Assembly (NCBI GenBank): GCA_944383545.1
Contig: CALWPY010000001.1
Coordinates: forward strand, 105,980 to 169,979
Source: an uncultured Lachnospiraceae bacterium
GTDB taxonomy: Bacteria; Bacillota; Clostridia; Lachnospirales; Lachnospiraceae
DNA: 64,000 bases
Direction of reading: 5' to 3'
Shown piece by piece: positions 1 to 8,112 of the stretch; the first letter of the stretch is position 1, and the number at the start of each line of letters is the position of its first letter. The translations under genes were made by a program, and so were the position numbers. The notes under the pieces were generated by a model. That model ran no database searches, was not told the DNA's origin, and saw nothing but the letters and a program-made list of their open reading frames with translations.

Positions 1-572
1 TTGAGTTTGTTAGAAAAATGACCTCTGATAATGACAGACCTCCTAATTATCCCTTTAGGAATCGTTTTGAGCATACTATGAGAGTATATAGATGGGCTAT
101 TAAGCTTCAGGCAAAGCTGGGAGGAGATTTGGACATCATTGTACTGGCGGCGCTTCTTCATGATGTTGGTTGGGACGGAGTGCGCCCACATGGCGAAGTG
201 GGAGCTGAAATAGCAGTTGAATATCTTGACAGTATTGGTCTTGAACCTGAAAAAATAAAACGCATAGGCGAAATAATAATGATTCATTCCGACAAAGATA
301 CTGATAAGGATTTGTCACTTGAATGCAGAATTGTTATGGATGCCGACCTGCTGGATGAGGTGGGAGCAATAAGTGTTTTATGGGATTCTATGGCAACGGC
401 AATAGAAGATGACCCAAGCTATAAAAAGGCATATTACAGAATAAAAGATTACTATAGAATCAATAAACCTAAGATTAAAAGATGCAAGACTGATGCCGGC
501 AGAGCAGAATATACAAAAAGAATGCAGTTGTTGGAGAATTTTATATTTCAGTTGGAAAGAGAACTTTTTTAG
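1..572 (+). CDS. HD-domain hydrolase, 5' end probably cut by the window edge
   Basis: HD-superfamily metal-dependent phosphohydrolase, substrate unknown. Numbered from the ATG at 18, a conserved His lies in FEHTMRVYRW (H19), the HD pair in ALLHDVGW (H48-D49), a further His in IMIHS (H90) and Asp residues in VMDADLLDE (about 108-110), the usual H...HD...D metal-binding order. The reading frame stays open to the first base of the window and no Shine-Dalgarno precedes the ATG at 18, so the true start is probably upstream and this is a C-terminal part. If the ATG is used the protein is 184 residues, close to complete for small HD proteins. The next gene follows within 12 bases, so they are probably co-transcribed. 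Confidence 0.75.
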   Translation, partial: EFVRKMTSDNDRPPNYPFRNRFEHTMRVYRWAIKLQAKLGGDLDIIVLAALLHDVGWDGVRPHGEVGAEIAVEYLDSIGLEPEKIKRIGEIIMIHSDKDTDKDLSLECRIVMDADLLDEVGAISVLWDSMATAIEDDPSYKKAYYRIKDYYRINKPKIKRCKTDAGRAEYTKRMQLLENFIFQLERELF

Positions 573-583
573 GAGTGATTTTT

Positions 584-1075
584 ATGATAAATAAAATTTG
601 CAGAGTTGTCGGTGGAATTTTAATTGTATGTCTTGTGGTTTTTGGAATTTATAAGATTATGCCAAATCAGTACAGCTATATCATTGATTCCAAACTGCAA
701 ATGCTTTTTGACAGTGAAGCAAAAGAAATTATCGAAAAATATCAGGATGCAAAAGTAGTTAATAATACAAGCTATACTTATAAGCAGGTTTTGGAGGGTG
801 CTCCTAAAAATCCATCATGGATACTTGAGACGGTAAACGAGGCAGAGGGTACCTATAAGCTTATTTATAACGGATATAAGATTAATTTTGAATTGGAAAA
901 GGACGACGGCTCCGGGGATTTACAGGTTTATACCAATGCACATTTATGTGTTGAATTTTATATAACTGAAGGAGAAAAATCGGTTATAAACAGTATTTCC
1001 GTATATATAAATGGTGACCTTCAGAATGATCATTATAAGCAGGAGGTTTTTGACTTCCTTGCTCAAAATTTATAA
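584..1075 (+). CDS. Small membrane-anchored protein of unknown function
   Basis: Protein of 163 residues that I do not recognise. It has a short basic N-terminus followed by one hydrophobic segment (about residues 5-24, VVGGILIVCLVVFGIYKI), then a hydrophilic, mixed alpha/beta-looking domain, so it is probably anchored in the membrane with the rest outside. There is no lipobox. The ATG at 584 is preferred over an in-frame GTG at 575 because the AGGAG at 571-575 sits about 8 bases upstream of the ATG and overlaps the GTG. It follows the HD hydrolase gene closely, suggesting one transcript. Confidence 0.6.
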   Translation: MINKICRVVGGILIVCLVVFGIYKIMPNQYSYIIDSKLQMLFDSEAKEIIEKYQDAKVVNNTSYTYKQVLEGAPKNPSWILETVNEAEGTYKLIYNGYKINFELEKDDGSGDLQVYTNAHLCVEFYITEGEKSVINSISVYINGDLQNDHYKQEVFDFLAQNL

Positions 1076-1121
1076 TATGATTTAACTATATTCCGGATTG
1101 ATATGGAGGTAAGAAGATTAT

Positions 1122-2048
1122 ATGAAGCATCTTATTGACCCGATGGACCTTTCACCTGAAGAAATTGATGATATTTTGGCTTTGGCACAGGATATCATTT
1201 ATGATAAAGATAAATATAGTGAGGTTTGTAAAGGTAAAAAACTTGCAACCCTGTTTTTTGAACCAAGTACGAGAACAAGACTCAGTTTTGAAGCTGCCAT
1301 GATGGAATTGGGCGGTAATGTACTTGGTTTTTCTTCTGCTGACTCATCTTCATCGTCAAAAGGTGAGAGCGTGGGAGACACGGTACGCGTTGTGAGCTGT
1401 TATGCCGACATCATAGCCATGAGGCATCCTAAAGAGGGCGCACCAAAACTGGCGTCAATGGTATCGGGAGTTCCCATAATAAATGCCGGAGACGGAGGAC
1501 ATAACCATCCTACCCAGACGCTTACTGACCTGCTCACTATATTAAGAGAGAAGGGCAGACTGGACAATTACACAATAGGATTTTGCGGAGATTTGAAATT
1601 CGGAAGAACGGTACACTCTCTGATAAAGGCATTGTCCAGATATGAAAATATAAATTTTGTTCTTATATCACCGAGAGAGTTAAAAGTTCCAGAATATATT
1701 ATCACAGAAATTTTTGAAAAGAATAATATAAAATACAGGGAAGTAACTTCCATGGAGGAGGTTATACATGAACTGGATATCCTTTACATGACAAGAGTAC
1801 AGAGAGAACGCTTTTTTAACGAGGCTGATTATATAAGGCTTAAAGATACATATATTCTTGACAGGGCAAAACTAAAAAATGCAAAAGAAGACCTTGTAAT
1901 TCTTCATCCGTTGCCAAGGGTAAATGAAATTTCGGTTGCTGTGGATGATGACCCGAGAGCGTGCTATTTTAAACAGGCATTGAACGGTAAATATGTAAGA
2001 ATGGCACTTATAATGACGCTTCTGGGATTAAAGGGGGTAATGAGGTGA
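1122..2048 (+). CDS. pyrB: Aspartate carbamoyltransferase catalytic subunit
   Basis: Catalytic chain of aspartate transcarbamylase, which joins carbamoyl phosphate and aspartate to carbamoyl aspartate in pyrimidine synthesis. At 308 residues it has the normal length. The carbamoyl-phosphate loop [12 protein letters not shown] is at about residues 46-57, followed by the SSSSKGES loop, [15 protein letters not shown] in the middle and HPLPRVNEI near the C-terminus, all family hallmarks. A TGGAGG site precedes the ATG. The stop codon overlaps the start of the regulatory chain gene by four bases, so the two chains are translationally coupled as in a class B ATCase holoenzyme. Confidence 0.97.
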   Translation: MKHLIDPMDLSPEEIDDILALAQDIIYDKDKYSEVCKGKKLATLFFEPSTRTRLSFEAAMMELGGNVLGFSSADSSSSSKGESVGDTVRVVSCYADIIAMRHPKEGAPKLASMVSGVPIINAGDGGHNHPTQTLTDLLTILREKGRLDNYTIGFCGDLKFGRTVHSLIKALSRYENINFVLISPRELKVPEYIITEIFEKNNIKYREVTSMEEVIHELDILYMTRVQRERFFNEADYIRLKDTYILDRAKLKNAKEDLVILHPLPRVNEISVAVDDDPRACYFKQALNGKYVRMALIMTLLGLKGVMR

Positions 2049-2458
2049 AAATTGACAGTATTCAGAACGGAATAGTTTTGGACCATATAACGGCGGGTAA
2101 AGCCATGCAGATATATTATGACCTTGGGCTTGATGAACTGGACTGCAGCGTGGCAATTATAAAAAATGTCAAGAGCAATAAAATGGGAAAAAAAGATATC
2201 ATAAAAATTGATAAGGAATATGACGTAAATCTTGATGTAATAGGATATATAGACCCCGACGTAACCGTCAGCATAATAAAAGACGGGAAAATGTGGGAAA
2301 AGAAAAAGGTGGCTCTGCCCAAAAAACTTATAGATATAAAAAAGTGTAAAAATCCAAGATGCATTACCTCTACAGAACAGGGTATACAACATATTTTCAA
2401 ACTCACTGATGAAAAAAACAGAATTTACAGATGTATTTACTGTGAGGCTGACAAGTAA
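2045..2458 (+). CDS. pyrI: Aspartate carbamoyltransferase regulatory subunit
   Basis: Regulatory chain of ATCase (137 residues), which binds nucleotides and docks to PyrB through a zinc domain. The start is GTG within the GTGA overlap with the pyrB stop, and the AATGAGG just upstream can serve as ribosome site. The N-terminal nucleotide-binding half includes [10 protein letters not shown]. The C-terminal zinc domain has Cys101, Cys106, Cys130 and Cys133 (CX4C...CX2C), the expected four ligands. Presence of PyrI implies an allosterically regulated enzyme, known in enterobacteria and some Clostridia but absent from Bacillus. Confidence 0.95.
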   Translation: MKIDSIQNGIVLDHITAGKAMQIYYDLGLDELDCSVAIIKNVKSNKMGKKDIIKIDKEYDVNLDVIGYIDPDVTVSIIKDGKMWEKKKVALPKKLIDIKKCKNPRCITSTEQGIQHIFKLTDEKNRIYRCIYCEADK

Positions 2459-2483
2459 ATTTCATCAAATTTAAGGATTGAGG

Positions 2484-2511
2484 TTTACATTTTTTTCTTA
2501 TGTGTTATAAT
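2484..2511 (+). promoter_or_regulatory. Promoter candidate for murA
   Basis: TTTACA (2484-2489), a 16-base spacer and TATAAT (2506-2511), with an extended -10 TG at 2503-2504. It lies in the gap after pyrI, 60 bases upstream of the murA start, so murA can be transcribed independently of pyrBI. Confidence 0.6.
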
Positions 2512-2570
2512 TTATAAGATTATGTATGCCAATCCGTGTAAAAGTGGGTTGAGACAGAGGTGTAATTATT

Positions 2571-3875
2571 ATGGAACAATATGCAATAAAGGGTGGCAAA
2601 GCTCTTGAAGGAGAAGTTACCATTGCCGGAGCTAAAAATGCGGCGTTGGGAATTCTTGCGGCAGCAGTAATGACCGATGATGAGTGTATAATAGAGAATG
2701 TCCCTGACGTAAGCGATACAAGGACACTCCTTAAGGCTATAGAGAATATCGGTGCTACTGTTAAATATATTGATAAACATACGGTATCCATATGCGGAGG
2801 AAGCATAGTAAGTGACGGTAATCTGTGTGTTGATGATGAGTATATAAGAAAAATAAGAGCATCATACTATCTTTTGGGTGCTCTTCTAGGTAAATATAAG
2901 TATTCTCAGGTGGCTCTTCCGGGAGGCTGTGACATTGGCTCGAGACCTATAGACCAGCATATTAAAGGCTTTGAAGCACTTGGTGCAAAGGTAAGTATGG
3001 TAAACGGCGGAAAAATCACCGCAAAAGCAGACAGACTTATTGGAAACCATATATATCTGGATGTGGTTTCGGTAGGGGCAACAATAAATATCATGATGGC
3101 TGCGGCGCTTGGAGAGGGAAAGACTACCATAGAAAATGCGGCAAAAGAGCCTCACATAGTTGATGTTGCAAACTTCCTGAATACAATGGGTGCTAATATA
3201 AAGGGTGCCGGAACAGATGTTATAAGGGTAAGAGGAGTAAGCAGACTGCATGGTGCGGAATATTCCATTATTCCTGACCAGATTGAAGCAGGGACCTTTA
3301 TGACTATGGCAGTAGCAACAAGAGGAAATATTTTAATAAAAAATGTAATACCTAAACACCTTGAGGCAATATCTTCAAAACTTAGTGAAATAGGGGCTAC
3401 GGTTATAGAATATGATGATTCTGTGAGAGTTATGGCAGACGGAGTCTTAAAGCCTACTCAGATAAAAACACTTCCTTATCCGGGATTTCCTACAGACATG
3501 CAGGCACAAATGGCAGCAACACTCGCTTTATCTGAGGGAACAAGTATAATTACGGAAAGCATATTTGAAAACCGTTTCAGATATGTAGCAGAACTTATAA
3601 GAATGGGTGCTGATATCAGAGTTGAAGGGAATTCTGCCATAATAAAAGGAGTTCCTAAATTCAGCGGAGCAAATGTTCAGGCTTCAGATTTAAGGGCAGG
3701 CGCGGCATTAGTTATAGCGGCACTTGCGGCAGAAGGAATAAGCATCATAGATGATATAAAGTACATAAAAAGAGGATATGAAGATTTCGATGAAAAGATA
3801 AGAGCTGTCGGCGGAGAGATTGAAATCGTAGATACCGAAAAAGATATTCAAAAATTCAAACTCAGGGTTGGCTAA
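2571..3875 (+). CDS. murA: UDP-N-acetylglucosamine 1-carboxyvinyltransferase
   Basis: Transfers enolpyruvate from PEP to UDP-GlcNAc, the first committed step of peptidoglycan synthesis (cytoplasm). The 434 residues show the EPSP-synthase-like two-domain fold. GGKALEGEVTIAGAKNAAL at the N-terminus has the Lys22-Asn23 pair, and the active-site Cys120 lies in LPGGCDIGSRPIDQH, so fosfomycin sensitivity is expected in principle. The later FPTDMQAQ and AGAALVIAAL segments are also typical. AGAGGTG lies upstream of the ATG. The stop codon falls inside a terminator hairpin. Confidence 0.97.
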   Translation: MEQYAIKGGKALEGEVTIAGAKNAALGILAAAVMTDDECIIENVPDVSDTRTLLKAIENIGATVKYIDKHTVSICGGSIVSDGNLCVDDEYIRKIRASYYLLGALLGKYKYSQVALPGGCDIGSRPIDQHIKGFEALGAKVSMVNGGKITAKADRLIGNHIYLDVVSVGATINIMMAAALGEGKTTIENAAKEPHIVDVANFLNTMGANIKGAGTDVIRVRGVSRLHGAEYSIIPDQIEAGTFMTMAVATRGNILIKNVIPKHLEAISSKLSEIGATVIEYDDSVRVMADGVLKPTQIKTLPYPGFPTDMQAQMAATLALSEGTSIITESIFENRFRYVAELIRMGADIRVEGNSAIIKGVPKFSGANVQASDLRAGAALVIAALAAEGISIIDDIKYIKRGYEDFDEKIRAVGGEIEIVDTEKDIQKFKLRVG

Positions 3876-3893
3876 GCCTGCCTTGAGTTTTTT
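3858..3893 (+). terminator. Intrinsic terminator overlapping the murA stop codon
   Basis: AAACTCAGG (3858-3866) pairs with CCTTGAGTTT (3881-3890, one bulged T), followed by a T-run. The hairpin contains the murA TAA (3873-3875), so ribosomes finishing murA may interfere with folding. The metG ribosome site follows directly. Confidence 0.65.
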
Positions 3894-3909
3894 AGCAAGG
3901 AGGGTTAAA

Positions 3910-5892
3910 ATGGCAAAGAAACCATATTACATTACTACTGCCATAGCATATACATCAGGCAAGCCTCATATAGGCAATACCTATGAGATAGTATTGGCGG
4001 ACAGTATTGCACGTTACAAAAGATTTGTAGGTTATGACGTAAGATTTCAGACAGGAACAGACGAGCACGGACAAAAGATAGAGACCAAGGCTTTTGAAAA
4101 TTTCTCTACACCAAAGGAATTCGTGGATGAGGTTTCTGGAGAAATAAAGAGAATCTGGGACCTTATGAATACTTCATATGATAAATTTATCAGAACTACT
4201 GACGAAGAACATGAGAAGCAGGTACAGAAAATATTTAAAAAACTCTATGAGAAGGGAGATATTTATAAGGGTGAATATGAAGGAATGTATTGTACTCCAT
4301 GTGAGTCCTTCTTTACACCATCCCAGCTTGTGGACGGAAACTGCCCTGACTGCGGAAGGCCATGCCAGCCGGCAAAAGAGGAGGCATACTTCTTTAAGCT
4401 CAGCAAATATGCGGACAGGCTTATTGAACATATAAATACCCACCCTGAGTTTATCCAGCCTGAGTCAAGAAAAAATGAAATGATGAATAATTTCCTGCTT
4501 CCGGGGCTTCAGGACCTCTGCGTTTCCAGATCTTCTTTTAAGTGGGGCGTCCCTGTGGATTTTGACCCTAAGCATGTTATATATGTTTGGATAGATGCAC
4601 TCTCAAACTACATTACGGGACTTGGTTATGACGTTGACGGAAACAGCAGTGAACTGTATCACAAATACTGGCCTGCGGATTTGCACCTTATAGGAAAGGA
4701 TATATTAAGATTCCATACCATTTACTGGCCTATTATGCTTATGGCATTAGACCTTCCTCTTCCAAAGCAGATATTCGGACATCCGTGGCTTATCCAGAGT
4801 GACGGTAAGATGAGTAAGTCCAAAGGAAATGTACTGTATGCAGATGATATGGTGGATTTGTTTGGAGTGGATGCAGTAAGATATTTTCTGCTTCATGAAA
4901 TGCCGTTTGAAAATGACGGGGTTGTCTCATGGGAGCTTCTGATTGAGCGTATAAATTCGGATTTGGCAAATACGCTTGGAAATCTGGTAAACAGAACTGT
5001 ATCAATGTGCAATAAGTACTTTGACGGAGTAGTTACTAATGCGGACATTTCTCTTGATGTGGATGATGACCTGAAAAATACGGTAATAAATACACGTCTT
5101 AAAGTAAATGAATGTATGGATAAGCTTCGTGTTGCGGATGCCATAACAGAGATATTTAATCTCTTTAAGAGATGCAATAAATACATTGACGAGACAATGC
5201 CTTGGACTCTTGCAAAAGAAGGTGATATGAACGACAGGCTTAATACTGTGCTTTACAACCTTGTTGAGAGCATTGTAGTAGGAGCAACCCTGCTTGAGCC
5301 TTTTATGTCTGAAACATCTGAAAAGATACTTGCACAGCTTAACGCAGAAAAAAGAAAGGTTACTGAGCTTTCACAGTTCGGTCTTTACCCTTCGGGAAAC
5401 AAGGTTACGGATAAACCGGAAATTCTTTTTGCAAGAATAGATACAGAAAAAATGCTTGAGGAAATAGAAAAGAGATTTCCTTCACAGGTGACTGCCGAGC
5501 AGGAAGTAAAAAAGACCCCAAAGCATGAAAAGATAGAAATACCTTCGGTGGAGGCTGTGGTAAAGGAACAGATAACCATTGAAGAATTTGACAAAATGCA
5601 GCTTCAGATGGGTGAAATTATCTCATGTGAAGAGGTGCCTAAGTCTAAAAAGCTTCTCGTATCACAGGTAAAAATAGCAGGAAGAACTCTTCAGATAGTT
5701 TCGGGAATAAAGAATTTCTATAAACCTGAAGATATGGTAGGAAAGAAGGTAGTTGTAATAACAAACTTAAAGCCTACAAAGCTTGCCGGAGTCCTGTCCG
5801 AGGGAATGCTTTTATGTGCTGAGGATTTTGACGGAAATCTTGCACTTCTTACTGCCGAAAAAGACATGCCGGCAGGAGCAATGATAAGTTAA
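3910..5892 (+). CDS. metG: Methionyl-tRNA synthetase
   Basis: Class I aminoacyl-tRNA synthetase charging tRNA-Met. The ATG at 3910 is chosen because AAGGAGG lies at 3897-3903; an upstream in-frame TTG at 3868 lies inside murA and its terminator. The 660-residue protein has HIGN in GKPHIGNTYE near the N-terminus, a zinc-knuckle region with CTPC and CPDC pairs, the KMSKS motif in DGKMSKSKGN, an anticodon-binding helical domain, and a C-terminal tRNA-binding (Trbp111-like) domain from about residue 555 containing GKKVVVITNLKP and SEGMLLCAED. The C-terminal extension usually mediates dimerisation. Confidence 0.97.
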   Translation: MAKKPYYITTAIAYTSGKPHIGNTYEIVLADSIARYKRFVGYDVRFQTGTDEHGQKIETKAFENFSTPKEFVDEVSGEIKRIWDLMNTSYDKFIRTTDEEHEKQVQKIFKKLYEKGDIYKGEYEGMYCTPCESFFTPSQLVDGNCPDCGRPCQPAKEEAYFFKLSKYADRLIEHINTHPEFIQPESRKNEMMNNFLLPGLQDLCVSRSSFKWGVPVDFDPKHVIYVWIDALSNYITGLGYDVDGNSSELYHKYWPADLHLIGKDILRFHTIYWPIMLMALDLPLPKQIFGHPWLIQSDGKMSKSKGNVLYADDMVDLFGVDAVRYFLLHEMPFENDGVVSWELLIERINSDLANTLGNLVNRTVSMCNKYFDGVVTNADISLDVDDDLKNTVINTRLKVNECMDKLRVADAITEIFNLFKRCNKYIDETMPWTLAKEGDMNDRLNTVLYNLVESIVVGATLLEPFMSETSEKILAQLNAEKRKVTELSQFGLYPSGNKVTDKPEILFARIDTEKMLEEIEKRFPSQVTAEQEVKKTPKHEKIEIPSVEAVVKEQITIEEFDKMQLQMGEIISCEEVPKSKKLLVSQVKIAGRTLQIVSGIKNFYKPEDMVGKKVVVITNLKPTKLAGVLSEGMLLCAEDFDGNLALLTAEKDMPAGAMIS

Positions 5893-5913
5893 TAATTTAA
5901 TGAATATACAGGA

Positions 5914-5955
5914 AAAGAGCAGTTCTTCTAAAGGAGAGCTGCTCTTTCTTTTGTT
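5914..5955 (+). terminator. Intrinsic terminator after metG
   Basis: A 13-bp stem (arms near 5914-5926 and 5936-5948, one G-U pair) carries AAAGAGCAG against CTGCTCTTT, followed by a T-rich run. It separates metG from the glmS leader. Confidence 0.85.
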
Positions 5956-6038
5956 TTACTTTTTATAAAAGTTATGTTAGTATAAAGACAGTTGTATGCA
6001 TAAGGAGGATGCAATTTTTGAAAAGTTTAGAAACTTTA

Positions 6039-6190
6039 GCGCCAGTGCTTTCTTCGCAAATTAATGAAGAGAGACGACGAGGTAAAGAGTTTATCGAAGA
6101 TTCGGCGGATGCTCTTTCGCTTTTTTGCACAAGCGTTATTTATAATTTCAAATACGTCGGTGACGGCGGAACAAAGATTATAAGTGTGCA
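6039..6190 (+). ncRNA. glmS ribozyme: glmS ribozyme (glucosamine-6-phosphate-activated self-cleaving RNA)
   Basis: The leader directly upstream of glmS contains the conserved ribozyme core in order: AGCGCC with the predicted cleavage between A6038 and G6039, a variable P2 region, GACGAGG near 6076, the AGAGTTTATCGA strand paired with CGGCGGATGCTCT, and a 3' domain whose arms TTATAAT and ATTATAA close around CGTCGGTGACGGCGG. This matches the known Gram-positive glmS ribozyme, which cleaves its own mRNA when GlcN6P binds and so represses GlmS. The 3' boundary is approximate. A short open frame runs through the element (6018-6203) but is not considered a gene. Confidence 0.95.
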
Positions 6191-6264
6191 GATTATATAT
6201 TGAAGAATTAGTCATATATTTAAATAAAGAAAACATATTTTTTAGAAAAAGCAAGGAGAATTAT

Positions 6265-8079
6265 ATGTGCGGAATTATTGGATATACAGGTGTGCTTCCT
6301 GCAAAGGATATACTTATTGACGGTCTGGAACGCCTGGAATACAGAGGCTATGACAGTGCAGGAATAGCACTTTTAGAGGATAATAATATTATATTAAAAA
6401 AGAAAACAGGAAAGGTTGCAGGTTTAAGGGAAGCTGCAGGGGACATTAAATCTGACTCTGCATGCGGAATAGGCCATACAAGATGGGCGACACACGGAGG
6501 AGTTACGGATATAAACGCGCATCCTCATAAGTGCGGACAGGTGGCGCTTATTCATAACGGTATAATTGAAAATTACCGTGAACTTATAGTTGAATATGGA
6601 TTAAATGAAAAACTGGTATCTGAAACTGATACTGAGGTTGTTGCGGCGCTTTTGGATAAATTATATGAAGGCGACCCGGTATGTGCCATAAGGAAGGCCG
6701 TTAAAAGGCTTGCGGGCTCCTTTGCCCTATGCATAATGTTTGCTGATAAGCCGGGAAAAATATATGCAGTAAGAAATGTAAGTCCTATGATAGCTGCTTC
6801 ATGTGATGAAGGCTCGATAATTGCGTCAGATTTAACGGCAGTCATCGCTTTTTCAAAGAAGTATTTTGTCGTTCCTGAGTACCATATTCTTACTCTTGAC
6901 AAGAATGGTATAAAGGTAGAAGATTTAAAAGGAAATGTTGTCACTCCTGAGATACTGGAGGTAAACTGGGACATAACTTCGGCTCAAAAGGGAGGTTATC
7001 CTCACTATATGCTGAAGGAAATTTATGACCAGCCGGAAGCACTCAGAAATACCGTGACACCGAGAGTTAAGGATGGTCTGCCGTATCTTCTGGATGACGG
7101 AATTCCTGATGATATATTTAAAGAATTTCAGAATATTATGGTAGTTGCGTGCGGAACGGCAATGCATGCAGGTATGGTGGGAAAGGCTTTAATTGAAAAG
7201 AAACTTAGAATACCTGTTACGGTAGAGATTGCATCGGAGTTCAGATATAAGGACCCGATTATAGATGAAAAAACACTTACTATTGTTTTATCACAGTCGG
7301 GTGAGACGATAGATACATTAGAGGCTCTTAAGCTTGCGCAGAAAAAAGGCTCTAAAGTGCTTTCGATTGTGAATGTGAAGGGCTCCACAATAGCCAGAGA
7401 GAGCGATTATGTCTTATATACACATGCAGGTCCTGAAATTGCCGTGGCGAGTACAAAGGCATATACAGTTCAGGTGGCTGCCATGTATATTTTAGCCTGC
7501 AAAACAGGTCTTGAAAGAGGCATTATGGATGAGGCTTCTGCAAGAGACTTTATGGCAAAACTTATGAATGCAGGAGAAATTATTGAGGAGACTCTTAAAA
7601 ATGCAAATAACATAAAGCTTATTGCAGAAGAAATAAAAATGGCGCCTGATGTATTTTATATAGGCAGAGGACTTGATTACACAATGAGTCTTGAAGCTTC
7701 TCTTAAGCTTAAGGAAATTTCATATATTCATGCCGAGGCATATGCGGCAGGAGAGCTTAAACATGGAACTATAGCTCTTATTACCGAAAATGTTCCTGTA
7801 ATAGCCATAGCTACTCAGGAGGATGTATACAGCAAGGTAATTTCAAATATAAGGGAAGTTAAATCCAGAGGAGCATATGTGGTACTTGTCAGTGAAGATG
7901 ATGAGATTAATGATTCAAACATATGCGACAGGCAGATAAAAATACCTCACCTGGAGGGCGAATTTACGGCTTTTGCTACTGCTGCAGTGTTACAGCTTAT
8001 AGCATATTATACTTCTGCTTCAAAGGGACTGGATGTTGACAAACCAAGAAATCTTGCTAAGTCAGTAACCGTAGAATAA
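6265..8079 (+). CDS. glmS: Glutamine-fructose-6-phosphate aminotransferase (isomerizing)
   Basis: Makes glucosamine-6-phosphate from fructose-6-phosphate and glutamine, feeding amino-sugar and wall synthesis. The start is fixed by the catalytic cysteine: the ATG at 6265 gives MCGIIGYTG, where the Cys becomes the N-terminal nucleophile of the class II glutaminase domain. AAGGAG lies at 6252-6257. The 604 residues comprise the Ntn glutaminase half (GHTRWATHG, HNGIIEN), then two SIS sugar-isomerase domains (VACGTAMHAG, LSQSGETIDTLEA), ending DKPRNLAKSVTVE as usual. Expression is controlled by the ribozyme in its leader. Confidence 0.98.
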   Translation: MCGIIGYTGVLPAKDILIDGLERLEYRGYDSAGIALLEDNNIILKKKTGKVAGLREAAGDIKSDSACGIGHTRWATHGGVTDINAHPHKCGQVALIHNGIIENYRELIVEYGLNEKLVSETDTEVVAALLDKLYEGDPVCAIRKAVKRLAGSFALCIMFADKPGKIYAVRNVSPMIAASCDEGSIIASDLTAVIAFSKKYFVVPEYHILTLDKNGIKVEDLKGNVVTPEILEVNWDITSAQKGGYPHYMLKEIYDQPEALRNTVTPRVKDGLPYLLDDGIPDDIFKEFQNIMVVACGTAMHAGMVGKALIEKKLRIPVTVEIASEFRYKDPIIDEKTLTIVLSQSGETIDTLEALKLAQKKGSKVLSIVNVKGSTIARESDYVLYTHAGPEIAVASTKAYTVQVAAMYILACKTGLERGIMDEASARDFMAKLMNAGEIIEETLKNANNIKLIAEEIKMAPDVFYIGRGLDYTMSLEASLKLKEISYIHAEAYAAGELKHGTIALITENVPVIAIATQEDVYSKVISNIREVKSRGAYVVLVSEDDEINDSNICDRQIKIPHLEGEFTAFATAAVLQLIAYYTSASKGLDVDKPRNLAKSVTVE

Positions 8080-8112
8080 ACATATTTTGATACAGTACAG
8101 ACGGAGGTTATT

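Noticed and set aside
6018-6203. Small open frame upstream of glmS
   Set aside because: It coincides with the glmS ribozyme, which explains the sequence conservation expected there; the encoded peptide resembles nothing known.
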